Made by a program: the position numbers and the translations under genes
Notes under the pieces: model-generated
What the model was told of the DNA's origin: nothing
The model's database searches: none
Seen by the model: the letters and a program-made list of their open reading frames with translations, nothing else
Shown: positions 7,757 to 16,337 of the stretch, in pieces
How positions within the stretch are numbered: the stretch's first letter is position 1
How the letters are laid out: each line of letters begins with the position of its first letter
Assembly (NCBI GenBank): GCA_964388445.1
Contig: CAYMAI010000004.1
Coordinates: forward strand, 1 to 64,000
Origin: CAYMAI01 sp964388445
GTDB lineage: Bacteria; 4484-113; JAGGVC01
DNA length: 64,000 nt
Direction: 5' to 3'

Positions 7757-8860
7757 ATGAAGAAAGGTTTTACGTTAATCGAGCTTCTTGTCGTAATCGT
7801 GATCATCGGCATCCTCGCGGCGATCGCCCTGCCCAATTACATCAGGGTGAAAGACAAGGCGAAGGAAGCCGAGATCAAAGCGAACCTGCACAACATCCAG
7901 CTTTCGATCGAGCGGTTCGCTGTGGATACCGAAGGCGTGTATCCGCAATACCTTATCGGCGGCGACATCCGCTATGCGCGGGATCAGCAATCCGGCAACA
8001 ACGTCGCCGCGCTGGGCGGCATAACGGAAATCGCGAACCGGTTTCAGATGTCCGACCCGCTTCTTCGCCGGGGATACATAGACAGCTATCCCAAAAACCC
8101 GTTCATGCGCAACGGCGCGGCGATCCACAAGTTCCAGCAGGACATCAACGACCCGCTGCGCAACGACGCGAACGGCCCGGTACGCGGCAACCGTTTCGGC
8201 GGAAGCTGCGTAATCATGGGCAACGTGTCGGCGGACCACCGGTTCCCGAACTTCGTCGTCAGCCAGCCCGGGCAGGCGCCCGACCCGCGCGCGGAATCCG
8301 GCGCGAATTTCGACGGTTACAGGGCATACGACCTCTGGTACGGCAACCGCCCCAAGCTTTATTTGCCCGGACAGTTCTTCTATAAGAGCAACGGCCCCGT
8401 AGTCGCCGCAAGCTCCAGCACGCTCGACGCGAGCCGCCCGATTCAGCCGGTAGAAATCGACCAGTACATAATGGGCGGCTACGGCAGTATCCGCTCGAAA
8501 GGCTCGGACATGCTCGGCTACGAGCCCGAAATCCGCGGCTTCACAATCGTGAAACGCCCCGGCGAAGGTGGCCTTCTTGCGATGGAAGACCCATACGGGC
8601 CTCCGGAAATTGGATTCCTGGATGTACCCATTCCCGGCCCCGAAGGCGGCGGCGAAGGCATTCCCGGCGTCGAAGTCCGCATCCCCAGCTGGACTCGCTG
8701 GTCTAGAACCGCGGATTCTGCGGGAAGGTATCCCGGCAGCCCGTACAGCGCAGCGACGAACATCGGCCTCGAACAACTCTCCTACGGCAATCCGAACGGC
8801 ATACGCGACGCCATCATCCTCGTTCTGCACGCGGGGGGAGATTCGAAAGACCCTAGGTAA
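7757..8860 (+). CDS. Type IV pilin / type II secretion pseudopilin-like protein
   Basis: The protein has 367 residues. MKKGFTLIELLVVIVIIGIL is a textbook prepilin leader. Prepilin peptidase would cut after Gly4 and methylate Phe5, leaving a hydrophobic helix with the conserved Glu5. A GspG-like alpha region follows (about 30-60: KDKAKEAEIKANLHNIQLSI). The C-terminal part is far longer than a normal pilin (130-170 residues) and rich in Gly and Pro. The start is the ATG at 7757, which has AAAGGAG 7 nt upstream, rather than the GTG one codon earlier. It is a single gene between its own promoter and a strong terminator, with no pilus assembly genes nearby, so it probably works with machinery encoded elsewhere. 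Whether it is a pilus subunit, a pseudopilin or a secreted surface protein is open. Confidence 0.85.
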   Translation: MKKGFTLIELLVVIVIIGILAAIALPNYIRVKDKAKEAEIKANLHNIQLSIERFAVDTEGVYPQYLIGGDIRYARDQQSGNNVAALGGITEIANRFQMSDPLLRRGYIDSYPKNPFMRNGAAIHKFQQDINDPLRNDANGPVRGNRFGGSCVIMGNVSADHRFPNFVVSQPGQAPDPRAESGANFDGYRAYDLWYGNRPKLYLPGQFFYKSNGPVVAASSSTLDASRPIQPVEIDQYIMGGYGSIRSKGSDMLGYEPEIRGFTIVKRPGEGGLLAMEDPYGPPEIGFLDVPIPGPEGGGEGIPGVEVRIPSWTRWSRTADSAGRYPGSPYSAATNIGLEQLSYGNPNGIRDAIILVLHAGGDSKDPR

Positions 8861-8899
8861 CAAATAACGCTCTGCGATTCGCCTGTCCCCTTGAAGTCG

Positions 8900-8927
8900 C
8901 GCTCCAGCGAAAGCCGGAGCGTTTTTT
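8900..8927 (+). terminator. Rho-independent terminator after the pilin gene
   Basis: CGCTCC (8900-8905) pairs with GGAGCG (8916-8921). An inner GC-GAAA-GC hairpin sits in the loop, and six T follow (8922-8927). Confidence 0.9.
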
Positions 8928-9069
8928 CGTCGCCAAAATGCCCCTATTCGGCAACTTGAAGCCCGATAAACGCCGCATCGGACAGTAAAATGCCGCATTC
9001 ATCAAAACCCGCACAATGCGCAGGCGGCGCTTGTGATAACATTTTTCCCCTTATCTTGGAGAAATCTCG

Positions 9070-10506
9070 ATGTTCGAACTTCCTGAAAAGCTGCGTGTAA
9101 GGTTCGCGCCAAGCCCGACCGGCTATCTGCACATCGGCGGGGCGCGCACCGCGCTGTTCAACTGGCTGCTCGCCCGCAGATACGGCGGCACGTTCATCCT
9201 TCGAATCGAAGACACCGACGAACTTCGCTCGACCGAAGAATCGACCGGGGGTATACTCGACGGGCTTCGCTGGCTTGGGCTTGCCTGGGACGAAGGCCCC
9301 GAAATCGGCGGGCCTCATGCGCCGTATTTTCAAAGCCAGCGCACCGCGATTTACAAAAATTACGCCAGAAAGCTGATAGAAACCGGAAACGCATACTTCG
9401 ACAGAGTGACAAAGCCGCCCTCGCCCGGCGAAAAACCCGCGCCGCAGGTGGGCATAGACCGCCGCGCATACGACGCCGAAAGCCGCAATGCGCCGCCGGA
9501 ATTTCATATGGAACTTTTCGATTCGAATGCGGGATTTCCGCTGCGAATCAAGTGTCCGCAAGGCGAGGCGAGCTTTCACGACGCGGTGCGCGGCGTCGTC
9601 ACCGTCAATCTGGACGACGTCGGCGACATCGTCATACTCAAGGCCAACGGCGGGCCGGTATATAATTTCACGGTGGTCGTGGACGATTCCGAAATGGAAA
9701 TCAGCCTCGTTTTGCGCGGCGAAGACCACATATCCAACACGCCGAAACAGCTGGTAATTTACGAGCTATTGGGCCTTGAACATCCCGCGTTCGCCCACGT
9801 GCCGCTCATACTCGGCGAAGACAAAAAGCGGCTCTCAAAACGGCACGGCGCGACCGATGTGCTCGAATACAAAGCGATGGGTTATCTGCCGGACGCGATG
9901 ATAAATTTCCTCGCGCTCATCGGATGGAATCCCGGCGACGACCGGGAAATAATGAGCCGCGACGAACTTGTGGCGGCGTTTTCGATGGAAGGTTTGGGTG
10001 CGTCGAGCGGCGTTTACAACCAAACCAAGCTGGACAACTTCCAGGGGGTCCACGTAAGGGCGACCGGGGTGGACGACGTGGCGAGAATCGCGGCGCGCTA
10101 TCTGCCGGCCGAATACGCTGCGGACTCCGCCTACTACCACAAAGTAGTGGCGCTATTGCACGACCGGATCGTGCGCTTCGCCGAATGCGAGGAACTTATG
10201 CACTACTTTTTCGGCGAGCCTCGTTACAGCGAAGATTCCGTCAAGAAATTCCTTACGGAAAATCCGGATAGGGAAAATTTATTTCCCGCGATTTTGGAAA
10301 ACCTCGAAGCCGCAAGCCCGTTCACGGCGGCGCAGCTCGAGCCGAGGTTCAGGCTTCTCTCGACCGCAAAGAAAGCCGGCCTCGCTAAACTATTGCAGCC
10401 TCTTCGCGTCGCGATAACCGGCGACAAAATGAGCCCCGGAATGTTCGAAACGCTGGAACTTATCGGCCGCGAAAAATCTATCGAGCGATTCAAGAGATTC
10501 GTATAG
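9070..10506 (+). CDS. gltX: Glutamyl-tRNA synthetase
   Basis: This cytoplasmic class I aminoacyl-tRNA synthetase charges tRNA-Glu (or also tRNA-Gln in lineages with an amidotransferase). The 478 residues match the usual length. The first signature, RFAPSPTGYLHIGGARTALF, lies at residues 11-30, with HIGG as the HIGH motif. The KMSKS equivalent is KKRLSKRHG (about 257-265). The catalytic GEDHISNTPKQ motif lies between them, and an all-helical anticodon-binding region forms the C-terminus. A GGAG box precedes the ATG by 9 nt. It stands alone. A weak hairpin (CCCG-CGCC/GGCG-CGGG) follows the stop near 10540 without a T-tract. Confidence 0.97.
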   Translation: MFELPEKLRVRFAPSPTGYLHIGGARTALFNWLLARRYGGTFILRIEDTDELRSTEESTGGILDGLRWLGLAWDEGPEIGGPHAPYFQSQRTAIYKNYARKLIETGNAYFDRVTKPPSPGEKPAPQVGIDRRAYDAESRNAPPEFHMELFDSNAGFPLRIKCPQGEASFHDAVRGVVTVNLDDVGDIVILKANGGPVYNFTVVVDDSEMEISLVLRGEDHISNTPKQLVIYELLGLEHPAFAHVPLILGEDKKRLSKRHGATDVLEYKAMGYLPDAMINFLALIGWNPGDDREIMSRDELVAAFSMEGLGASSGVYNQTKLDNFQGVHVRATGVDDVARIAARYLPAEYAADSAYYHKVVALLHDRIVRFAECEELMHYFFGEPRYSEDSVKKFLTENPDRENLFPAILENLEAASPFTAAQLEPRFRLLSTAKKAGLAKLLQPLRVAITGDKMSPGMFETLELIGREKSIERFKRFV

Positions 10507-10611
10507 CGGACGTTTTACAAAACTCGCTTATTTCAATAACCCGCTCGCCATTTTGGCGCGGGTAGATTTGCGTTAAACGATGAAATAGATAATTTCGCGG
10601 GAATAAAATTA

Positions 10612-10815
10612 TTGAAATTGCAAGGGGAAATAGCGCAAAAAGGCGAGCCGTGGGCGGAAGTATATTACAATCCCGCGCACGCGACCGTGAGAAAGGAATT
10701 AGGCGCGTCCAAAACCGAATCGGCGTATAATATAACGAAGCGGATGGAGAGCGCGCTGGTGCAAGTGGAGGGGGAATATGGACATCAAGAAGTTATCTCT
10801 GACAAAATAATGTGA
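10612..10815 (+). CDS. Small hypothetical protein or gene remnant
   Basis: This is a 67-residue open frame starting with TTG, without a clear ribosome site. Its composition (GEPWAEVYYNPAHATVRKEL, AYNITKRMESALVQVEGEYG) looks more protein-like than a random frame. I recognise no family. It could be the remains of a longer gene or a real small protein. The surrounding 10507-10989 holds nothing else coding, only an AT-rich tract with TATAAT at 10865-10870 and a long hairpin at 10932-10961. Confidence 0.3.
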   Translation: MKLQGEIAQKGEPWAEVYYNPAHATVRKELGASKTESAYNITKRMESALVQVEGEYGHQEVISDKIM

Positions 10816-10931
10816 GGAATAGCTTTAGCTGATATTCCATAATCGACTAGTTAGTTAATTGCCATATAATCATTGATGTTAGAGATTTATGCCGGAAAGC
10901 TTAATGATGTTTATTGATATACGCGACGAAT

Positions 10932-10961
10932 GGCATGATGTTATGTTAATAGCATCATGCC
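10932..10961. repeat. Long perfect hairpin
   Basis: GGCATGATG (10932-10940) and CATCATGCC (10953-10961) pair perfectly. The stem extends inward to 13 bp (one G-T) around a GTTA loop. No T-tract follows on either strand. It lies 28 nt past the stop of the leftward gene 10990-11514, so it may be a 3'-end processing or stability element, or a mobile-element remnant. Confidence 0.6.
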
Positions 10962-10989
10962 GGTTCCGCCCCGATTTATGATGTTGTTT

Positions 10990-11514
10990 CTATGTCTCTT
11001 TTTCGTAAATCGGAATCCAAAATTCATTTTCCGTGCTGTTGACTTTGACCTTCATCATCTTGACGAATTTCCAACCTGCTGGCGCGCCGCCTTTGCGCGT
11101 GGGGCCGTCCACGGCGCCGCTGCCGCCGGTGAAGGTCGAGATCGTCGCGGTCTGGTTTCCCGCCTCGGCGCCATCGATGTAGAGGATCGGCTGGTCCTCG
11201 TCTTTCTGGTCAAGGTGCAAAACCGAAATCGCCGCGCTCGAATTGCCCTGCTGGATGCAAGTTCTACCCTTCAGCGCCGTTATGCTGGGAAGCCCATTGT
11301 AGCCAACCATCAAACGGTCATATTCGTACCAAGTATATAAAAGTGGTACTACTCCGCTTCCCCTGATTGCGATACCGTGCCATGCGTCTTGAACGGTGCC
11401 GACTGTGGGATTGCCCTCATCAACGTTCGGGATGATGTTCCTGTCCACACCATCGTCATCCGTTTTGGGCATCATATCGTCAGCACCGCTGCTTTCCCAA
11501 GTTATATCAGCCAC
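10990..11514 (-). CDS. Small protein of unknown function downstream of the dockerin lipoprotein
   Basis: The protein has 174 residues and no signal peptide or membrane segment. It starts with GTG at 11514, behind a perfect AAGGAGGTGAT ribosome site. It is acidic at the N-terminus (MADITWESSGADDMMPKTDD) and more basic at the C-terminus (GWKFVKMMKVKV). It has many Gly, Ser and Thr residues and predicted beta structure. I recognise no family. It lies 36 nt downstream of the 820-residue lipoprotein on the same strand, so the two probably form an operon. The unusually strong ribosome site suggests it is made in excess of its partner. Confidence 0.7.
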   Translation of the reverse strand: MADITWESSGADDMMPKTDDDGVDRNIIPNVDEGNPTVGTVQDAWHGIAIRGSGVVPLLYTWYEYDRLMVGYNGLPSITALKGRTCIQQGNSSAAISVLHLDQKDEDQPILYIDGAEAGNQTATISTFTGGSGAVDGPTRKGGAPAGWKFVKMMKVKVNSTENEFWIPIYEKET

Positions 11515-11518
11515 CTAT

Positions 11519-11529
11519 ATCACCTCCTT
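11519..11529 (-). promoter_or_regulatory. Perfect extended Shine-Dalgarno sequence
   Basis: AAGGAGGTGAT is complementary over 11 bases to the usual 3' end of bacterial 16S rRNA. It lies 4 nt before the GTG at 11514. It is the strongest ribosome site I found in the window and decides the GTG start. Confidence 0.85.
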
Positions 11530-11550
11530 TTTCATGATTTTGGTACACTT

Positions 11551-14013
11551 TCAATCGAGCTGCCTTGATGCGTAATAGTAGTTTACGCTTCCGCCTTCCA
11601 AGTGGGCGCGAAAGACAATGTGCAACGTACCGGTTTCCGTAATCCCGGAACCTATGCTATACTTTCTACCGTTTTCCAATCCGCCGACCTCTACAACCCG
11701 ACTGAACGACAGCGCTTCGTTCGACCAGTCTGCGCCATCATACAATAATACCCGTAAAATTCTATTTTGTTTCGAAAAAAACGCCACCGAGAGAAAAGTA
11801 TTTCCGGCGGCGGATGAGAACACTTTGGAAAAGCCCGCGGGGTCGCCCATGGGTACGATATCCTCGCTTTCCCAGAATCCGTCACGCTCGGCGACAAATC
11901 TTATTCCTCCGGCCTGCTCGAACTCGTCCGTAAACGAGGCTACAGCCGAGAATTTGCCGCCTATCTTGTGAATCCGCACTTCCTTGAATGCCGTCAGTGC
12001 CGGCGGAACGTCGATAAGCTCTGTTCGCCATCCATCGCCTTCCTTTATTGCTAGCCACAAGCTGTCTCCAGAAGTCACGAACGCCAACGAATCGCCGTCG
12101 AAATACATGTCCGCGATGTTGATGTTGGGCAATGGAATTTGCTCGAAATTCCAAATCGAATCTTCGTATTCCGCAAGGTAAGCGAACGATTCCCCTGTAA
12201 GTTCGTGCGAAGCATAGACCGCCCCTATCAGTCCGAATTCGCCATTTAACTTCAAATTTCCAAACCGCGTATTCGACATAAAAGGAACGGCAGGGGGAGA
12301 GATTTGTACGAATGCCCCGTTAGGGTGGATTAAAACAACCCTCGTTGGACTTGTCGGACGGCTAAATAACACGACGTCGCCGTTTTGCCGGACTCCGGCA
12401 AGCTTTGCATCCAATGAACCAAAAGCTATTCCTATACTGGACTCGGTCGAGTGGCTTCTTTGCCACGCAAACGAATGTGAGGGAAAGAAAACTGAAACTC
12501 TACCCAAGCTTATCATCGTGACCATAGATGGGACCGAATCCGGATAGTAGAAAAAGTCTATAAACACATTACTTGTTTCATCGAACAGCGCAGTCTGATC
12601 GACACCGGTTATCGTCCACCCTTCAACGGGATACGCGGTCACGAGAGCGGTCTCCGCCGTCCCTACCACTCCCGCTTCGTCCGTCACTCGTAGCGTCGCC
12701 TTCCAAAGTCCGCCTTCGTACGTGTGAGTCGCGTTAGTGGGAACGTCGCTCTCCCAGTCGTACGTTCCGTCGGTTTCGAAATCCCATTCGTATTTCACGA
12801 TCGCGCCGTTCGGGCTGTACGAGTTTTTGCTAAGAAACGTGACTTCCAGCGGAGCGTCGCCGCCGAGCGGCCACGCCTGCGCGATCGCGACCGGCGGCTG
12901 AAGCGGTTTTCCGGGGATGTAAAACCTGAAATCGCGAATCGCAGTGCCGTACTCGTTCGTCACGGTCAATCTCCCGTCGTACCAGCCGATAGCGCCGAGC
13001 GTCACGGTCGGCAGCGGGTCGTTCGTAACGTTCGGCTCCGCGCCGCCGCCGAAATTCCATTCGTAAAACCTCGGATGCGTACCCGTCACAACCGCCGAAA
13101 ACAGCACAACGTCGCCGCTAACGCCGCTCGGAACGTTTATCGCGTAAATCACCGGCGCGACCGTCGTTATCACCGCGGCGAGGTTGCTGCGCTCGCCGAG
13201 GTCCCCAGCCTTCCCCACCGCGCGCACGCCCACGAGGTTTCTCGCGCCGCCGGGCAGCATTTGCTCGAACCGAACCGGAAACGTTTTGTCCGTTGGCATA
13301 ATGATTCTGAAAAGCTCGATCCATTCGCCGTCCGGCGCGGTCGCGCTGTCCGCGCTCACGACCGCATATTCGACGACGTCGTTTAAGTAATTGAGCGCGA
13401 TCGGCGTTACGTCGCTGATTCCTATTTCGCCGTTTTTATCGCCGTCTATCCACGCGAGCCTGTGATTTTCCAGCCCTTCAGGAGTTTCGATATCGCCGGT
13501 GGGTTTTCCCTCGCCGTCGTATTCGATCGTCTTGCCGAAGTTCAGCGCGATTGCGGTTATGTCCGCGATGCCGACTTCGCCGGAAAGGTCGTAATCGCCG
13601 AGGTTTTTGTACGTCCACGAAACAAGGCCGGTCGCTGAATCGAATTTGAAATCGTCCACGCGCCCCGCGTCCTGCTTCGGCGCCGCATTCGCGGCTCGAT
13701 TCGATTGTGCGCGTTCGAGCTCGATTATGAACGCCTTCCCCAACGCATCCCAAACCGTTTCGTCCGCGTTTTCCGGCACGGGCGAATTTTCCAATTCCGC
13801 TTTCACGGCGGATAAATCGAACGGTTTCCCCCGCCATTCCTGGCCGCCTTTCGCCCCGTCGTTAAGAACGGGCGGCGTCCCGCCGCCATCCGCACGCGTA
13901 AAACGCGAGTCGCAGGACGTAAGGGCGAGTGGAGCTATCGAAACCGCAACCGAAAAAACCGCCGCGATTATCGCAATTGCGCAAAAACGCGATGAATATA
14001 AATCCCGAATCAT
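11551..14013 (-). CDS. Surface lipoprotein with dockerin-like pair and PKD domains
   Basis: The protein has 820 residues. The ATG at 14013 is chosen because GGAGG lies 8 nt upstream, which excludes the TTG at 14028. A lipoprotein signal ends at LALTSC (Cys34). A pair of calcium-loop repeats like those of dockerin type I follows: GDYDLSGEVGIADITAIALN (about 139-158) and DGDKNGEIGISDVTPIALN (about 190-208). Two PKD-like domains come next (about 285-370 with YEWNFGGG and 380-470 with YEWDFETDG). The C-terminal half (about 475-820) has repeated beta strands suggestive of a propeller. In other bacteria dockerins dock to cohesins or act as calcium-stabilised linkers, but no cohesin is visible here. 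The following 174-residue gene is probably co-transcribed. Confidence 0.8.
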   Translation of the reverse strand: MIRDLYSSRFCAIAIIAAVFSVAVSIAPLALTSCDSRFTRADGGGTPPVLNDGAKGGQEWRGKPFDLSAVKAELENSPVPENADETVWDALGKAFIIELERAQSNRAANAAPKQDAGRVDDFKFDSATGLVSWTYKNLGDYDLSGEVGIADITAIALNFGKTIEYDGEGKPTGDIETPEGLENHRLAWIDGDKNGEIGISDVTPIALNYLNDVVEYAVVSADSATAPDGEWIELFRIIMPTDKTFPVRFEQMLPGGARNLVGVRAVGKAGDLGERSNLAAVITTVAPVIYAINVPSGVSGDVVLFSAVVTGTHPRFYEWNFGGGAEPNVTNDPLPTVTLGAIGWYDGRLTVTNEYGTAIRDFRFYIPGKPLQPPVAIAQAWPLGGDAPLEVTFLSKNSYSPNGAIVKYEWDFETDGTYDWESDVPTNATHTYEGGLWKATLRVTDEAGVVGTAETALVTAYPVEGWTITGVDQTALFDETSNVFIDFFYYPDSVPSMVTMISLGRVSVFFPSHSFAWQRSHSTESSIGIAFGSLDAKLAGVRQNGDVVLFSRPTSPTRVVLIHPNGAFVQISPPAVPFMSNTRFGNLKLNGEFGLIGAVYASHELTGESFAYLAEYEDSIWNFEQIPLPNINIADMYFDGDSLAFVTSGDSLWLAIKEGDGWRTELIDVPPALTAFKEVRIHKIGGKFSAVASFTDEFEQAGGIRFVAERDGFWESEDIVPMGDPAGFSKVFSSAAGNTFLSVAFFSKQNRILRVLLYDGADWSNEALSFSRVVEVGGLENGRKYSIGSGITETGTLHIVFRAHLEGGSVNYYYASRQLD

Positions 14014-14080
14014 TTTACGTTCCTCCAATTATAAGGATTTACGAGAATTTCCCAAAAGGGCAAATGCGGCAACCCCGCCG

Positions 14081-14095
14081 CGGTAAATTATACCG
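14081..14095 (-). promoter_or_regulatory. -10 box of the dockerin lipoprotein gene within a dyad
   Basis: Read leftward, CGGTA-TAATT-TACCG is a perfect inverted repeat that contains TATAAT (14087-14092). The predicted +1 is near 14080, giving a 67-nt leader that starts with a CGGC/GCCG hairpin. No clear -35 box is visible. Confidence 0.45.
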
Positions 14096-14195
14096 GATGT
14101 TTCGTTTCATCCGCATTTGGCGATTTGAAAGCGGGCGGCGGAGCAGGATTTGCCGTTTTGAGGCCAATTATGTATTCTTCCGGCGGGTGATTGAA

Positions 14196-15377
14196 ATGAC
14201 TTTTAAATCCGGCATCGTTTTAGGACGCTCGGTTCCCGCAATCCCGGCGGCGTTTGGAGTTATCGCAGTGGCGCTGGCGGCAATTTTCGGCGCGCCAATC
14301 TGCGCATTTGCGGCGGATTCGCCTCGCGGCGGCGGCCCGAACATCGCGACCTTCAGCGTAGTCGCGTTCGACCCGCGCACCGGCGAAACCGGCGTCGCGG
14401 TTCAAAGCAAATTTTTCGCGGTAGGCAGCGTCGTGCCCTGGTGCCGTGCGGGCGCCGGCGCCGTCGCGACGCAGGCGTACGGCCAGACGACTTACGGGAT
14501 TCGCGCGCTAGAAATACTCGAAGCGGGAATGAGCCCGGCGGAAGCGCTTGAAAAACTTCTGGCGGACGACGAAGACGGGGAGCGCAGGCAAATCGGCATC
14601 GTCAAGGCGTCCGCAGCCGGAATGCCGCTTTCGAGCGCGGACGCGCCCTTAAGTTACACCGGCGACGAATGTATGGATTGGGCGGGCGGAAAAACCGGCG
14701 TCACTCCCGACGGAATTATTTACAGCGTGCAGGGAAACATTCTCGCCGGGCCGGAAGTGGTGGATGCGATGGCGTGGGCAATCGAGCAGCCGCCGGAAAT
14801 CACGTCCGCGGAATTCGCCGCAAGTTTGCCATTTAAGGACGCGTACGAAATCGGGCCCAGCGGCCTTATGGCGCTCGATACTGGGGATTTCGCGGGGCGG
14901 CTCCTTCGCGCGCTGATTGCGGGACAGGCAGCGGGCGGCGACGCGCGCGGAATGCAAAGCTCTGCGCTGAAGGTGGCGCAGGAAGGCGCGGGTTACGGCG
15001 GATACAACGACGTGAAATACGACCTCCGCGTGGACGACGCCGAAGACCCGTTCGAAGAACTCGCAAGGCTGCTCAATCTCGCCCGTCCGATTGCCCTCAC
15101 TTTCGAAGGATATAACAAGCTGTACGCCGGAGACCTTGAACGAGCGATAGAAATATTCGAATCCCTTGCGGACATCGAGCCGCAAAACGCGTCGCACCAT
15201 TACAACCTCGCCTGCGCGTACGCTTTGTCGGGACGCGCCGGGGACGCTTTGCGCGAGCTTGAGTTTGCAATTAAGCTCGACCCGATGCTCGTTCCGCACG
15301 CACGACAGGACCCCGACCTCGAATCGCTGCATGCAATCGCGGATTTCGAGCGGATATTGTCCGAAGGCGAGGGCTAG
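14196..15377 (+). CDS. Secreted DUF1028 protein with C-terminal TPR-like region
   Basis: The protein has 393 residues and starts at 14196 (MTFKSG). The signal peptide ends near ICAFA. The body (about 45-245) is a DUF1028-type Ntn-hydrolase-like domain. Landmarks are NIATFSVVAFDPRTGETGVA at its start, GAVATQAYGQTTYG and GIIYSVQGNILAG. In that family the residue after signal cleavage or processing may be the nucleophile, but no activity is firmly assigned. The last 100 residues form a tetratricopeptide-like region (AGDLERAIEIFESLADIEPQ, HHYNLACAYALSGRAGDAL). It lies 31 nt before the HAD gene on the same strand and probably forms an operon with it. The function is unknown. Export to the periplasm is inferred from the signal. 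Confidence 0.8.
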   Translation: MTFKSGIVLGRSVPAIPAAFGVIAVALAAIFGAPICAFAADSPRGGGPNIATFSVVAFDPRTGETGVAVQSKFFAVGSVVPWCRAGAGAVATQAYGQTTYGIRALEILEAGMSPAEALEKLLADDEDGERRQIGIVKASAAGMPLSSADAPLSYTGDECMDWAGGKTGVTPDGIIYSVQGNILAGPEVVDAMAWAIEQPPEITSAEFAASLPFKDAYEIGPSGLMALDTGDFAGRLLRALIAGQAAGGDARGMQSSALKVAQEGAGYGGYNDVKYDLRVDDAEDPFEELARLLNLARPIALTFEGYNKLYAGDLERAIEIFESLADIEPQNASHHYNLACAYALSGRAGDALRELEFAIKLDPMLVPHARQDPDLESLHAIADFERILSEGEG

Positions 15378-15408
15378 CCGAATCCGCGATTCTCGCACCG
15401 GAGGCGAA

Positions 15409-16095
15409 TTGAAAGTTAAAGCGATTTTATTCGACCTTGGGAATACGCTCGTTCATTATTTCGACGACGAGGACTGGCCTTTGGTAAAAGCCGAAGGGCT
15501 TGCATATTGCGCGCAATACATAACCTCGCTCGGCCTGCCCGTACCGGAGGCGGCGGAAATCGAGCGGCGCATTTTCGAGGTGCGCCCGGTTGCCGGCGAC
15601 AACAGGTATGTTTCGCTCGAATTCAGGCTGATGCACGTTTTCGGAATCGCCAATGGTTTGCTCGATGAGGGCGGCCTTGAAAAACTACAGCGGGAGTTTA
15701 TGCGGGCGGTTTTTCCGCGCGCGGGCGTATATCCCGAAAGCGTTCCGGCGCTAAAAGCGGTGCGAGCCGCCGGGCTGAAAACCTGCCTCGTCTCGAACAC
15801 GCCGTGGGGCAGTCCGCCGCATCTTTGGCGCGAGGAAATGGACCGGCTGGGGCTTGCGCCGCATTTCGACGCGCAGTTGTATTGCGGCGACGCGGGATGG
15901 CGGAAGCCGGACGGCCGGATTTTCGCCGTGGCCGCGGCAAGGCTTGGCGTGGACGCCGGCGAATGCGCGATGATAGGCGACCATATCGAATGGGACATCG
16001 AAGGCGCGACCGCGGCGGGAATGACGGCGATTCGCGCGGGCGGCGATTCTGGCGTTTCCGCGCTGGACGCGGCGCGGGAAATTTTGCAGCCGTAG
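15409..16095 (+). CDS. HAD-superfamily hydrolase
   Basis: The protein has 228 residues and is cytoplasmic. It starts with TTG at 15409, 4 nt after GGAGG. HAD motif I is FDLGNTLV (residues 8-15), so the usual second Asp of DxDxT is Gly. Motif II is LVSNTPWG, motif III is the Lys in GWRKPDG, and motif IV is MIGDHIEWDIEGA. The cap insertion follows motif I. These features fit a Mg-dependent phosphatase or haloacid-dehalogenase-like hydrolase of subfamily IA. The substrate cannot be read from the sequence, and the missing second Asp may limit phosphatase turnover. It follows the DUF1028 gene in a probable operon. Confidence 0.85.
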   Translation: MKVKAILFDLGNTLVHYFDDEDWPLVKAEGLAYCAQYITSLGLPVPEAAEIERRIFEVRPVAGDNRYVSLEFRLMHVFGIANGLLDEGGLEKLQREFMRAVFPRAGVYPESVPALKAVRAAGLKTCLVSNTPWGSPPHLWREEMDRLGLAPHFDAQLYCGDAGWRKPDGRIFAVAAARLGVDAGECAMIGDHIEWDIEGATAAGMTAIRAGGDSGVSALDAAREILQP

Positions 16096-16337
16096 CGTAG
16101 CCAAATTGTCCGCGCGGGCAAATATGCCGCGCGGGGAGGCGACAATTGAAACGGGGGAAACCCGTATTTACCCGATACGCGGCCGATTGCTCCCCCGAAA
16201 ACCCGTGCGTAGCGACGCTTTCGAAACGGCGTTAAACATCTATGGCGCGTTTTTGGGTAATACATTGCGGGTCTTGCGAAGAGGCGCAGGCAATCGAACA
16301 AAACTGGTTATTCATTGTCTATCCGCGCGAGGGCGTA

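Noticed and set aside
7775..8998. 407-residue leftward open frame opposite the pilin gene
   Set aside because: It is a shadow of the GC-rich pilin gene, very rich in Arg, Ala and Val. The forward frame has a prepilin signal, a ribosome site and a terminator.
12724..13386. Rightward open frame of 220 residues inside the dockerin lipoprotein gene
   Set aside because: It is antisense to a well-supported gene, Arg-rich and without a start signal.
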